Source: an uncultured Thermoanaerobaculum sp. (lineage in GTDB: Bacteria; Acidobacteriota; Thermoanaerobaculia; Thermoanaerobaculales; Thermoanaerobaculaceae). From it: a stretch of 64,000 nt of DNA. Of this stretch, positions 42,013-49,834 are shown one piece after another (position 1 is the first letter of the stretch; the number at the start of each line of letters is the position of its first letter). Both the position numbers and the translations under genes were made by a program. The notes beneath the pieces were generated by a model. The model was not told the origin of the DNA and searched no databases. It was given only the letters and a program-made list of their open reading frames with translations. The stretch spans positions 1-64,000 of the forward strand of contig CALHAH010000015.1 of assembly GCA_937934115.1 (NCBI GenBank), written 5' to 3'.

Positions 42013-43398
42013 TCACCTCCCCTGGGGACCTGCCTCGGCTTCAGCGCCGTGGGCCTCCCCGAAGCCAAAAACCACAGGAAAGGGCTGGGGCTTTTCCAAG
42101 CTCAGCACCCCATGGGGAAGGCGCCTGAGCTGTGCTTGTACAAAGCGCCGGATTTCCGCAAGCTCTGGGAAAGGGGAGATCACGCGTCCCCCGCGCATCA
42201 CAGGCAGCAACAGCGGTTTAAAAAACCCTTGAGGTGGCTTCGCTTCGGCAGGGAGCACCCAATCGCGGAGAAATGATCCGGAAGGATCGCTTTCCCGGTA
42301 AACCTGCTTGGCACCGGGAAGGGTTTTCTTCCCAGCGGAAGACTTGGCCACCGCTCGCCTTTGGCCGTGGGGCTCTTGCACCGCCACCAACTTGTAAACG
42401 GCTTGCAGTGCGGGGGCGTCCTCCGAGGTGACCATGCGCGTCCCTACCCCGAAAGCGTCAATGGGGGCGCCGGCCCGGCGCAATTGCCAAATCCTGTACT
42501 CGTCTAGGTCCCCGGAGGCCACAATTTTGACTTCGTGGCGTCCGTGGTGGTCGAGGATGGAGCGCACTTTATGGGAGAGCTCCAGAAGATCACCGGAGTC
42601 CAGGCGCACCCCCAAAAAGCGCAACTGCGGGTCGGCCGCCGCCTGTTCCACAGCCTTGAGGGTGTCGAAGGTGTCTATCAAGAGAAACGTGCGGTCGGGA
42701 AAGGTTTCGGAAAAAGCATGAAACGCCCGCAGTTCGTCAGCGAAGGAGAGCACGAAAGAGTGGGCCATGGTGCCAGATTCGGGGATCCCCAAGCGGAGTG
42801 CTGCCCACACGTTGGAGGTGCCGTCCAGGCCGGCGAGGTACGCGGAGCGTGCCGCCCAGCAGGCAGCAAGGGGTCCGTGGGCACGGCGCGAGCCAAAGTC
42901 CACCACCCGCGCTTCGCCGGCAGCCAAACGCACGCGGGCAGCTTTGGAGGCCACCAGCGTCGAAAAGGAAACAGCTGCCAAGAGGTACGTTTCCACCAGT
43001 TGTGCTTGCTCAATGGGGCCTTCCACGCGCAGCACCGGCTCTCCCGCAAACACCGGTGTCCCTTCCGGCATGGCCCAAACGTCGCAGGAAAAGCGGAACT
43101 CCTCCAAGGAGTGAAAGAAACCCTCCTCCATCCCCGCAAAGGCCGGGAGTTTTCGCAACGCTGCCACTTGTTCGGGTGTGAACCGCAAATCTTGGAGGTA
43201 GCCGAGAGCTGGGGCCAAACCTGCGAAGATTAAAAAGCCGCGGTTTGGTGGCAAGTCCCGAAACCAAAGCTCAAAAACACCGCGCACACCGGGTCGGTGG
43301 CGGCGGTACGCTGCCCACATGGTGAGCTGGTAAAGGTCGGTGACCAGCCCACGTTCTTCCGGGGTGATGAGCAAGGGGTCCAGCGGGTTCCCCTTCAT
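42013..43398 (-). CDS. pncB: Nicotinate phosphoribosyltransferase
   Basis: Makes nicotinate mononucleotide from nicotinate and PRPP for NAD salvage. 461 residues with TDLYQLTMWAAY, VFELWFRDLPPNRGFLIFAGL, DFGSRRAHGPLAACWAARSAYLAGLDGTSN, GTMAHSFVLSF, LIDTFDTLKA, VRLDSGDL and VASGDLDEYRI, matching the shorter-loop bacterial type. The C-terminus (KQVYRESDPSGSFLRD) is also typical. It lies 7 bp downstream of the D-hydroxyacid dehydrogenase, so aldehyde dehydrogenase, hydroxyacid dehydrogenase, pncB and FHA are probably one transcript. Confidence 0.95.
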   Translation of the reverse strand: MKGNPLDPLLITPEERGLVTDLYQLTMWAAYRRHRPGVRGVFELWFRDLPPNRGFLIFAGLAPALGYLQDLRFTPEQVAALRKLPAFAGMEEGFFHSLEEFRFSCDVWAMPEGTPVFAGEPVLRVEGPIEQAQLVETYLLAAVSFSTLVASKAARVRLAAGEARVVDFGSRRAHGPLAACWAARSAYLAGLDGTSNVWAALRLGIPESGTMAHSFVLSFADELRAFHAFSETFPDRTFLLIDTFDTLKAVEQAAADPQLRFLGVRLDSGDLLELSHKVRSILDHHGRHEVKIVASGDLDEYRIWQLRRAGAPIDAFGVGTRMVTSEDAPALQAVYKLVAVQEPHGQRRAVAKSSAGKKTLPGAKQVYRESDPSGSFLRDWVLPAEAKPPQGFFKPLLLPVMRGGRVISPFPELAEIRRFVQAQLRRLPHGVLSLEKPQPFPVVFGFGEAHGAEAEAGPQGR

Positions 43399-43405
43399 AC
43401 CGGCC

Positions 43406-44404
43406 TTAGGCTCCTCCCAGACCCAGCATCTCTTCCCACTCCTTCCGCTTTACTCTGGCCTTAAGCGCACGACCCTCAAGGTACAACCTTAGGTTTTCGG
43501 CCACTCGTTGGGCATGACGTTGCGAAAACTTTTGCGTCCGGTACGCCCCGTGGGGAGAGGGAAGGAGGTTGCGAACTGCCCGCCAGGGGCTATCAGGCGG
43601 CAATGGTTCTTGCCACCACACGTCCAGCGCTGCCCAAAGTCGGCCTGAGGCCACCTCTTGAAAAAGCGCTGGCTCCTCGATGACACTTGCCCGACCAATG
43701 TTGACCACCAAGGCGCCGTGAGGAAGCGCCCGCAATACCTGGGCGTTCACCATGCCGTGGGTAGATGGTGTTCCGGGCAGCACTAACACCAACGCTTGCG
43801 CTTGGGCGCAAACCTCAGTGAGTTTGGCCAACGGCACAACCTCCGCACACCCCGCCACCTTTCTTGGGGTGCGGGCTACGCCCACCACCTGGGCGCCACA
43901 AGCAGTAAGAAGCTTGGCCACCTGCTTGCCTACCGCTCCTAAGCCCACGATCACCACCCTAGCCTCGCGCAGTTCTCCCAGCTCCAAGGTTTCCCATCGC
44001 CCTTGGCGGAAAAGAGCGTCCTGTTCCGCCACGCGCTTGGCATGCCAGAGTAGGGCCAAGAGGACCCATTCGGCCAGGGGGATGGCGCCGGTGCCTTTGC
44101 CGGTGGTGAAAACGTTCACGGCTCGCTGCAATGCCACCACGGGCAAGTGCTCCAGGCCCGTCCAGAGGGAGTGCATCCACTCCCACCGGGGCTTGTGCTG
44201 CAGAAGGTGGTGACAAAGACGCGCCGGGTCGCGGTGCCAAAGTACGGCAGCGGAGGCAGCCGCTATACGCTCAGGGTCGGGTAGGTCTCCAGACCAAGGC
44301 ACCAGAACTGGAGCTGCAATGCCGTAGGTTTCCACCAGGGTATGCGCCAACTTTTTGGGCACCAAAACCCGCCGCCCATGGAAAAATGCGTTGCCACCGC
44401 TCAT
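43406..44404 (-). CDS. D-2-hydroxyacid dehydrogenase family protein
   Basis: 332 residues of the NAD(P)-dependent D-isomer dehydrogenase family. Rossmann motif VVIVGLGAVGKQVAKLL lies near 150, followed by VGVARTPRK; catalytic elements are NIGRASVIEEPAL (Arg) and the PSPHGAYRT His near 295, with LPGTPSTHGMVNAQVL between them. The substrate could be a glyoxylate-, hydroxypyruvate- or lactate-like 2-oxoacid. The N-terminal substrate domain is short and atypical. The ATG overlaps the aldehyde dehydrogenase stop (ATGA), so the two redox enzymes may handle a shared metabolite. Confidence 0.85.
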   Translation of the reverse strand: MSGGNAFFHGRRVLVPKKLAHTLVETYGIAAPVLVPWSGDLPDPERIAAASAAVLWHRDPARLCHHLLQHKPRWEWMHSLWTGLEHLPVVALQRAVNVFTTGKGTGAIPLAEWVLLALLWHAKRVAEQDALFRQGRWETLELGELREARVVIVGLGAVGKQVAKLLTACGAQVVGVARTPRKVAGCAEVVPLAKLTEVCAQAQALVLVLPGTPSTHGMVNAQVLRALPHGALVVNIGRASVIEEPALFQEVASGRLWAALDVWWQEPLPPDSPWRAVRNLLPSPHGAYRTQKFSQRHAQRVAENLRLYLEGRALKARVKRKEWEEMLGLGGA

Positions 44405-46041
44405 CGCACCAGCTTAGGCCAGTGGGCCAAAACCGATGCCTTGCGCACCCTGGCCCAAAAGGTTTCTGTCCGCGCCAGGGCGCGAAATCCCCGAAGCTTT
44501 ATGCGCCCGTGGGCATAAAGGGCGAAAAGCGCAGCTTTAAGGAACTCGCGCATGTCCTGGTCGTAAGGGTAGTACCAAGGGGATGCCCCCTTGCTGTAGC
44601 TTTCCGCCACGTACTTGATGTTCACCAGCTCCAAAAGCCCAAAAAAACCGTGGGAGCGGCCCATTCCCGATTCTTTGATGCCACCCCAGCTGGCCGTGGG
44701 TTCGGCAAAGCTGACCACGTGCTCGTTAATGGTGACCACGCCGGCGGCCAACTCCGCCATGAGGCGTGCGGCCTTTTTTCGGGACCGCGTCCAGCCGGAG
44801 GCCGTAAGACCGAAGCGGGAAGCGTTGGCGCGGGCAATCCCTTCATCCAAGGAGTCCACCGGCATGATGGGGAGCACCGGACCGAACGTTTCCTCCTTCA
44901 TCACCGTCATGTCATCGCTGACCTCCACCAACACTGTGGGCGGGTAAAAGTAGCCCTTCCCTGGTGGTACAAAGCCGCCGGTGAGAGCGTGCGCACCTCG
45001 TTGTAAAGCCTCTTGCACTTGCGAGGCCACCACCTGCCGTTGCTCCGGCGTGGTCATGGGGCCCATGTCGGTATCGGGCCAAAGGGGGTCGCCCACTTTC
45101 AGAGTGCTGACCAACTCCACCACCCGCGCCACCAAGGGCTCGTAGAGCGGTTTTTCCACGTAAACGCGCTCGATGGAAGCGCAGGTTTGCCCGGTGTTTT
45201 GCATGGCACCCCACACCAAGCCGTGGGCGGTGTGTTCCAGATCGGCGTCCGCGGCCACCAGCGCCGCGTCTTTTCCCCCCAGTTCCAACTGCACAGGACA
45301 CAGGCGACTGGCCGCTTGCTTTGCCACCTCTTTTCCCACGTCCACCGAACCTGTGAACAGCACCTTGGCCACCCGGGAATCCTCCAGGATGGCCGCGGTG
45401 TCAGAACCTCGAAGCACCACGGTGTTCACCACGCCGGGAGGAAAACCGGCTTTGCGGATGGTTTCGGCCAGTGCCAAACCCACCAACACGGTGGCGCTGG
45501 CAGGTTTGAAAACCACGGTGTTGCCGCAGGCCACGGCTTGGGCAATTTCCACCACCGGAATAGCCACGGGGTAGTTCCAAGGCGTAATTACCGTCACCAC
45601 CCCCAGGGGTTCAAAGCGGTAGGCGGCTCGCCAATGGGCGAAGAGGATTTGCTCGGGGGGTGTGGGTCGCGGCTGTAAGAGCGCTGGCAAATGGCGGGCG
45701 AGGTAGGAAAGCGCTTCGCAGGCCGGGAAGATATCCACCAAGAGCGCTTCGGTCAAAGGTTTGCCAGCTTCCAAGGCCACCAGGCGAGAAAGTTCTTCGC
45801 TTTGGGCCAGAATCACCTGCAGCCAGGAGGCCAAAAGTTTTTGGCGCTGGGCAAGGGGTGTGCGGGACCAACTGGGGAAGGCGCGGTGGGCTGCGTCCAC
45901 GGCTTCCCGGGCGCCGTGGGCATCTAAGGCGCTCACCTCCGCAAGCACCTCTTCGCGGGCGGGGTTTATGGCAACGAGGGTGGAAGGCCCCCTAACCTCT
46001 TCATTGGCGATGAGCGAGGCGCGCGGAAAGGCAAATTCCAT
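44401..46041 (-). CDS. NAD(P)-dependent aldehyde dehydrogenase
   Basis: 546-residue ALDH superfamily enzyme oxidising an aldehyde to the acid. TVITPWNYPVAIPVVEIAQAVACGNTVVFKPAS is the cofactor-binding region, VLFTGSVDVGKEV follows, ELGGKDAALV holds the general-base Glu, NTGQTCASIERVYVE the catalytic Cys, and EETFGPVLPI the cofactor Glu. A C-terminal extension of ~60 residues beyond the usual end is helical and basic. I chose the ATG at 46041: TAGCAT lies 8 nt before it, so the message may be leaderless. Longer upstream frames cross the divergent thioesterase gene. Substrate unknown. Confidence 0.9.
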   Translation of the reverse strand: MEFAFPRASLIANEEVRGPSTLVAINPAREEVLAEVSALDAHGAREAVDAAHRAFPSWSRTPLAQRQKLLASWLQVILAQSEELSRLVALEAGKPLTEALLVDIFPACEALSYLARHLPALLQPRPTPPEQILFAHWRAAYRFEPLGVVTVITPWNYPVAIPVVEIAQAVACGNTVVFKPASATVLVGLALAETIRKAGFPPGVVNTVVLRGSDTAAILEDSRVAKVLFTGSVDVGKEVAKQAASRLCPVQLELGGKDAALVAADADLEHTAHGLVWGAMQNTGQTCASIERVYVEKPLYEPLVARVVELVSTLKVGDPLWPDTDMGPMTTPEQRQVVASQVQEALQRGAHALTGGFVPPGKGYFYPPTVLVEVSDDMTVMKEETFGPVLPIMPVDSLDEGIARANASRFGLTASGWTRSRKKAARLMAELAAGVVTINEHVVSFAEPTASWGGIKESGMGRSHGFFGLLELVNIKYVAESYSKGASPWYYPYDQDMREFLKAALFALYAHGRIKLRGFRALARTETFWARVRKASVLAHWPKLVR

Positions 46042-46049
46042 GCGTGCCG

Positions 46050-46083
46050 ATGCTAGCACAACGTGACGCATGGGCGTTACAAT
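46050..46083. promoter_or_regulatory. Divergent leaderless promoters (ALDH operon / thioesterase)
   Basis: Minus strand TAGCAT (46055-46050) ends 8 nt before the ALDH ATG; plus strand TACAAT (46078-46083) ends 6 nt before the GTG at 46090. The two -10 boxes face outward, 22 bp apart. The entire promoter region between start codons is 48 bp. Confidence 0.5.
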
Positions 46084-46089
46084 CGCTTT

Positions 46090-46488
46090 GTGAAATCTTT
46101 CGCCGTTAGCTTGCGCGTTCGTTACGCTGAAACCGACCAAATGGGTGTGGCACACCACGCCGTGTACCCGGTATGGTTCGAGCAAGCCCGCTCAGAGTTG
46201 GCCAGGGCACGGGGCGTGCCGTACGCTTCTTGGGAGCAAAGGGGGTATTTTCTGGTAGTTACGGAAGTGCGTTGCCGCTACCTCAAACCGGCACGTTACG
46301 ATCAGCTCGTAACCGTGGAAGTGGCGGTGGCGAGCTTGAAAAGTCGTGCTGTGGTTTTCTCGTACCACGTTAGGGACGAAAGGGGCGAGCTTTTGGCCGA
46401 GGGTGAAACCCACCATGTGTTAGTAAGCCGTCAAGGCGGCCGGCCGCAAACCTTCCCACCGGATCTGGCAGAAGCCCTTCGGCCATGA
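46090..46488 (+). CDS. YbgC-like acyl-CoA thioesterase (4HBT hot-dog fold)
   Basis: 132 residues. The N-terminal RVRYAETDQMGVAHHAVYPVWFEQARSEL contains the Asp-x-x-Gly-x4-5-Tyr catalytic pattern of 4-hydroxybenzoyl-CoA thioesterase-like proteins; the rest is a single hot-dog domain (LVTVEVAVASLKSRAVVFSYHV). It hydrolyses short acyl-CoA or acyl-ACP; a Tol-Pal-linked role as for E. coli YbgC is possible, but tol genes are not here. GTG at 46090 follows TACAAT by 6 nt (leaderless); starts further upstream would overlap the promoter. It overlaps the next gene by four bases. Confidence 0.88.
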   Translation: MKSFAVSLRVRYAETDQMGVAHHAVYPVWFEQARSELARARGVPYASWEQRGYFLVVTEVRCRYLKPARYDQLVTVEVAVASLKSRAVVFSYHVRDERGELLAEGETHHVLVSRQGGRPQTFPPDLAEALRP

Positions 46489-47393
46489 ACTGTGCCTCCA
46501 CCCTTCTGCTCTTTTTCTTCTCCCTTGCCACTGTAAAAGGCGTGGCGCACGTGCAGCCGCCCTGCGGCTCCGTGGGGAGTTTGCCGGATTCTGGGGTAGG
46601 AAACGATCTTCTCGCGGTGGCGTCTATCCCGGAAGGATGGGTGGCGGTAGGCCAAGGCGGCGTGATTCTTTTTAGCCCCAACGGAGAGCGGTGGGAGCTT
46701 GCCTCTGTCCCCACCACTGCGCCTTTGCGAGGCGTGGCCTGGGGAGAAGACACGCTGGTGGTGGTGGGGGACGAGGGCCTCGTTTTGGTTGGGTCCAGTC
46801 CTTTTTCTCTCAGCCAGCTGCCCCAGGCCGTGGGGCGGCGCCTGAACGCGGTGGCGTGGGGTGGTGGTTTTTTTGTGGCGGGAGGCGCAGCGGGTGAAAA
46901 CCTTTTAGCGGGGGTTTTAGTCAGGAGCCCCGACGGTTTTCGTTGGGAAGCGGAAAACCTCGCCGGGCTCATGCACCAGTGCACCTTTATGCTCCGCCCT
47001 TCGTTTCTTTTTGCGGTAGCTGTTTGTCCTGAGCGCACGGTGAGCGCGGGTTTGGTGGTGGGCGATCAGTATCCGGGAGTCGGGGTGGTGCTGTCACGCG
47101 AAGGAGAAGCGCCGTGGCAGTGCACGATAACGGAAATGCCACCGCACCCGTTCCGCTTTTACGCGGTTGCCCGAAACGAGCGGGGGTTTGTGGCTGCTGG
47201 CTTAGGGGGTGTGGCCAGCAGTGAGGATGGCCGGCATTGGCACCCGGAGCTGGAGCTTCCAGGGGTGTTCTTGTACGGTCTGGCCAGTAAGGGCGATACT
47301 TGGGTGGCGGTAGGCGAGGGCGGTCGTGTTGCCGTGCGCAGCTGCCAAGAGTTCAGGCACCCCCGTCGCAGCTTACGGCCAGTCCGTGAGTAG
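46485..47393 (+). CDS. Secreted propeller-like protein
   Basis: 302 residues, starting with a signal peptide (MNCASTLLLFFFSLATVKGVAH). The body repeats units such as GNDLLAVASIPEGWVAVGQGGVILFSPNGERWELA and FYAVARNERGFVAAGLGGVASSEDGRHW, i.e. strands ending in a turn and a W/S-G-x-W pattern, like BNR/YCF48-type propeller repeats. It probably folds as a small beta-propeller in the periplasm or on the surface. Its ATG overlaps the thioesterase stop. The 3' end overlaps the convergent alr gene by 21 bp. Ligand unknown. Confidence 0.72.
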   Translation: MNCASTLLLFFFSLATVKGVAHVQPPCGSVGSLPDSGVGNDLLAVASIPEGWVAVGQGGVILFSPNGERWELASVPTTAPLRGVAWGEDTLVVVGDEGLVLVGSSPFSLSQLPQAVGRRLNAVAWGGGFFVAGGAAGENLLAGVLVRSPDGFRWEAENLAGLMHQCTFMLRPSFLFAVAVCPERTVSAGLVVGDQYPGVGVVLSREGEAPWQCTITEMPPHPFRFYAVARNERGFVAAGLGGVASSEDGRHWHPELELPGVFLYGLASKGDTWVAVGEGGRVAVRSCQEFRHPRRSLRPVRE

Positions 47394-48530
47394 CCTGGGT
47401 AGCTGTGGGGACAGGCGGGCGAGAATTTCGTAGTTAATGGTGCCGGCAAGCTCCGCCAGTTCTTCGGCGGTGATTTTCTCGTCGCTGTCGGCACCAATGA
47501 GGGTAGCCACATCGCCTTCATCCGCTCCCGGGATGTCAGTGATGTCCACCATGGTGATGTTCATGCAAACCCGACCTAGGACCGGCGCTCGGCGGCCCTT
47601 GACCAGTACCGAGGCGCGGTTGGAAAGGGCGCGGGGGTAGCCTTCGGCGTAGCCCACGGGGAGCACGGCCAGCTTTGTGACTCGGGTGGTTCGGTAGGAG
47701 AGGCCGTAACCAATGGGCTCGCGCGCTCCCACCGTTTTGACTTGGCCAATTCGGGCACGCCAGGAAAGCACAGGTTTCAAGGCAATCCCGTCGCGCCCGT
47801 GGGCCAAGAGCCAAGAGAGGTAAGTTTCCCGAGAAGGCCAATGGCCGTAAAGGGAGATCCCTAACCGTACCATGGAAAAATCGGTTTCCCGAAACAAAAG
47901 TGCGGCGGCCGAGCACGCGGCGTGTACGAAGGGCATGGGCCCTACCACCTGCTCCACGAGGTGAAGGGCTTCCCGAAAGCGGCGAAGTTGCGCAAAAGCG
48001 TAGCTGTGGTCGGTGGTATCTTCGATGTTGGCAAAGTGCGTGGCCACCCCCACCACCGAAAGGCCAGCGTTTTTAGCCTTTTTGGCCAGCTCCGCAGCTT
48101 CCTCTGGGGGAACGCCTTGGCGATGGGTTCCGGTGTCCACCTTGATGTGCACGGGCCAGGAAACCCCCAGCTCAGCGCTGCGGGCAGCGAGATTTTCCAA
48201 CACGTGCCGGGAAGAGAGGAGCACGTGCATGGTGGGGTCGGTCATGTGGGCGATTTGCCCGGGGGTAAGGTAGCCCATGATGAGGATGGGTTTTGCGGCC
48301 CCGCAGCTGCGCACCTCCATGGCCTCAGGCAGGGAGTGCACCGCGTACATGTCCACACCCACGTCTTCCAGTACCGGTACCACGTGCGCCACCCCGTGCC
48401 CGTAGGCGTTGGCTTTCACCACGGCGGCTAAGCCGGTTCCCGGCGGCAGCAGTTGGCGAAAGAGGCTGACGTTGTGGGCCAAATGTGCGCCCGACACCTC
48501 ACACCAGGTGGTACGCGACTCCCCCCGCAC
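47373..48530 (-). CDS. alr: Alanine racemase
   Basis: PLP enzyme making D-alanine for peptidoglycan. 385 residues; AVVKANAYGHG (~37-47) carries the PLP Lys; HIKVDTGTHRQG, ATHFANIEDT, VRLGISLYGHWPS, IGYGLSYRTTR (catalytic Tyr), LPVGYAEGYPRALSN and RVCMNITMVDIT complete the family pattern. The start is GTG at 48530: TAGACT ends 6 nt before it on the minus strand, another leaderless arrangement. Its end overlaps the convergent secreted-protein gene by 21 bp. No partner genes for wall synthesis are adjacent. Confidence 0.95.
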   Translation of the reverse strand: MRGESRTTWCEVSGAHLAHNVSLFRQLLPPGTGLAAVVKANAYGHGVAHVVPVLEDVGVDMYAVHSLPEAMEVRSCGAAKPILIMGYLTPGQIAHMTDPTMHVLLSSRHVLENLAARSAELGVSWPVHIKVDTGTHRQGVPPEEAAELAKKAKNAGLSVVGVATHFANIEDTTDHSYAFAQLRRFREALHLVEQVVGPMPFVHAACSAAALLFRETDFSMVRLGISLYGHWPSRETYLSWLLAHGRDGIALKPVLSWRARIGQVKTVGAREPIGYGLSYRTTRVTKLAVLPVGYAEGYPRALSNRASVLVKGRRAPVLGRVCMNITMVDITDIPGADEGDVATLIGADSDEKITAEELAELAGTINYEILARLSPQLPRLLTDWP

Positions 48531-48536
48531 CGCGCG

Positions 48537-48542
48537 AGTCTA
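48537..48542 (-). promoter_or_regulatory. Leaderless -10 box for alr
   Basis: Minus-strand TAGACT, then 6 nt (CGCGCG), then the GTG start. No Shine-Dalgarno and no strong -35. Confidence 0.45.
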
Positions 48543-48571
48543 CCGCACCTTCTGCCGGTGTGCGGGAAGAA

Positions 48572-48685
48572 ATGCTCAAAGGCAAGAGCACGTGCAACCC
48601 AAATGGGGAATGTGGCCGCCGCTTCTTTGACGTTTTCAGCACCACCGGCGAAGTGGGGAAAGTCTTCGCGGTGGCAAGCCAATGA
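48572..48685 (+). CDS. Possible 37-aa small protein
   Basis: An ATG with GGGAAG just upstream opens 37 codons in the alr-DUF5924 gap. The product has two Cys (STCNPNGECGRRFFDV) and a GC-rich third-codon bias like that of real genes nearby. A GTG at 48560 would add four residues. No homology is known to me, and no promoter is evident. Treat it as a candidate only. Confidence 0.25.
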   Translation: MLKGKSTCNPNGECGRRFFDVFSTTGEVGKVFAVASQ

Positions 48686-48734
48686 AAGTTGCGGCCAAAG
48701 CAGCAAGCGTGGTGGACGGTGGAAAGCTCAAAGT

Positions 48735-48740
48735 TACAAT
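48735..48740 (+). promoter_or_regulatory. Leaderless -10 box for DUF5924 gene
   Basis: TACAAT, then 8 nt, then the GTG at 48749. No Shine-Dalgarno lies between. Confidence 0.45.
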
Positions 48741-48748
48741 AGGCTTTC

Positions 48749-49789
48749 GTGACGCGGTGGGAATCGCTCAAGGACACGTGGTGGACGCGGGTTTCGCTAC
48801 TCCACGCCCGTTATGCGCGGGTTTTCTGGACGCTCCACTCCGTTTGGGCGCTGTTCACCGGCGTGGTGGTGCTGGTGCTGGCGCACAACCGTTACGGGTA
48901 CATACGCTGGGTGGTACTGTTTTTGGCCTTGACTTGGGCTTCCACGCTTTTCTTTTCCCGCTTTTCTCGGGCGAGTTCGGCTCCTGGTTTTCGCTTTGCC
49001 CAGGGTTTTGTTTCGTACTTGACCCGCGTCATGTACCAAGAGACGCTTTTTTTCCTTTTGCCGTTTTACTTTTACTCCACGAGCTTCCCCTCGTGGAACA
49101 CGCTGTACGTTTTGCTTTTGGCCGGGCTAGCAGTCTTTTCCTGCTTTGATATCCCCTTTGATCGAGCGCTCCGTGGGTCGCGAGCCTTTGCCTTGGGTTT
49201 TTTTGTGATCGTCACGTTTTCGGCTTTAATTTTCTTTTTCCCGCTCTTAGCACGCGTACGAACGCACCACGGCCTCTTTCTGGCAGCGTTGCTCTCCTTC
49301 TTGGCGGCTTTGCCGCTTGCCCTGCGTTTTTCTGAGCTTCGCGAACCCCGGAAGTTGGGTGCGGTGGTATTGGTTTTGGCGCTGATGCTGGGTCTGGTGC
49401 GTTTGGCGCGACCTTTGATCCCGCCGGTTCCCTTGCGCTTGGCCAAGCTTCGCTTTACCACGCAGCTGGACCCGCGAACCTTGCGGCCAGGCAAAGAGTT
49501 TGAACGGGAAATACCGGCGGCTGAGTTACAAACCGGTCGGCTTTACGTGGTGGCTACTGTTTTTTCGCCGGTCCCCCTGCCCACCAGCTTGGTGATCCGC
49601 TGGCAACAGGGCGGGTACACCTTGCGTAGCTCGCGGGCGGTGGAAGTCATGGCCCATGCCCGGGGTTTTCGCGTATGGGACGGACTTAACCTTCAACGCC
49701 TTAATCTTAGCCCTGGCCGTTACCGTGTGGAAGTTTGGACCGCCGAGGGGCAGCTGGTGGGTAAAGTGCCGTTCCATGTCCTTCCGTGA
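48749..49789 (+). CDS. DUF5924/DUF2914-type membrane protein
   Basis: 346 residues. Residues ~25-230 hold seven or so hydrophobic helices (VVLFLALTWASTLFFSRF, ETLFFLLPFYFYST), and 240-346 a periplasmic beta domain (FTTQLDPRTLRPGKEFEREIP ... SPGRYRVEVWTAEGQLVGKVPFHV) that matches the DUF2914 style, where a polar domain ends in a strand with G-R-V-x-F. The role is unknown; the arrangement suggests sensing or binding at the periplasmic face. GTG at 48749 is placed by the TACAAT box 8 nt upstream. A hairpin with a T tract follows. Confidence 0.78.
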   Translation: MTRWESLKDTWWTRVSLLHARYARVFWTLHSVWALFTGVVVLVLAHNRYGYIRWVVLFLALTWASTLFFSRFSRASSAPGFRFAQGFVSYLTRVMYQETLFFLLPFYFYSTSFPSWNTLYVLLLAGLAVFSCFDIPFDRALRGSRAFALGFFVIVTFSALIFFFPLLARVRTHHGLFLAALLSFLAALPLALRFSELREPRKLGAVVLVLALMLGLVRLARPLIPPVPLRLAKLRFTTQLDPRTLRPGKEFEREIPAAELQTGRLYVVATVFSPVPLPTSLVIRWQQGGYTLRSSRAVEVMAHARGFRVWDGLNLQRLNLSPGRYRVEVWTAEGQLVGKVPFHVLP

Positions 49790-49797
49790 AGCTTGCC

Positions 49798-49834
49798 CCG
49801 CGTGTTGCCCAGGTTCTCACGCGGCTAGCTTTTT
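49798..49834 (+). terminator. Terminator after DUF5924 gene
   Basis: CCGCGTG (49798-49804) pairs with CACGCGG (49818-49824) around 13 nt, followed by CTAGC and T5 (49830-49834). The T tract lies inside the end of the convergent oxidoreductase gene. Confidence 0.5.
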
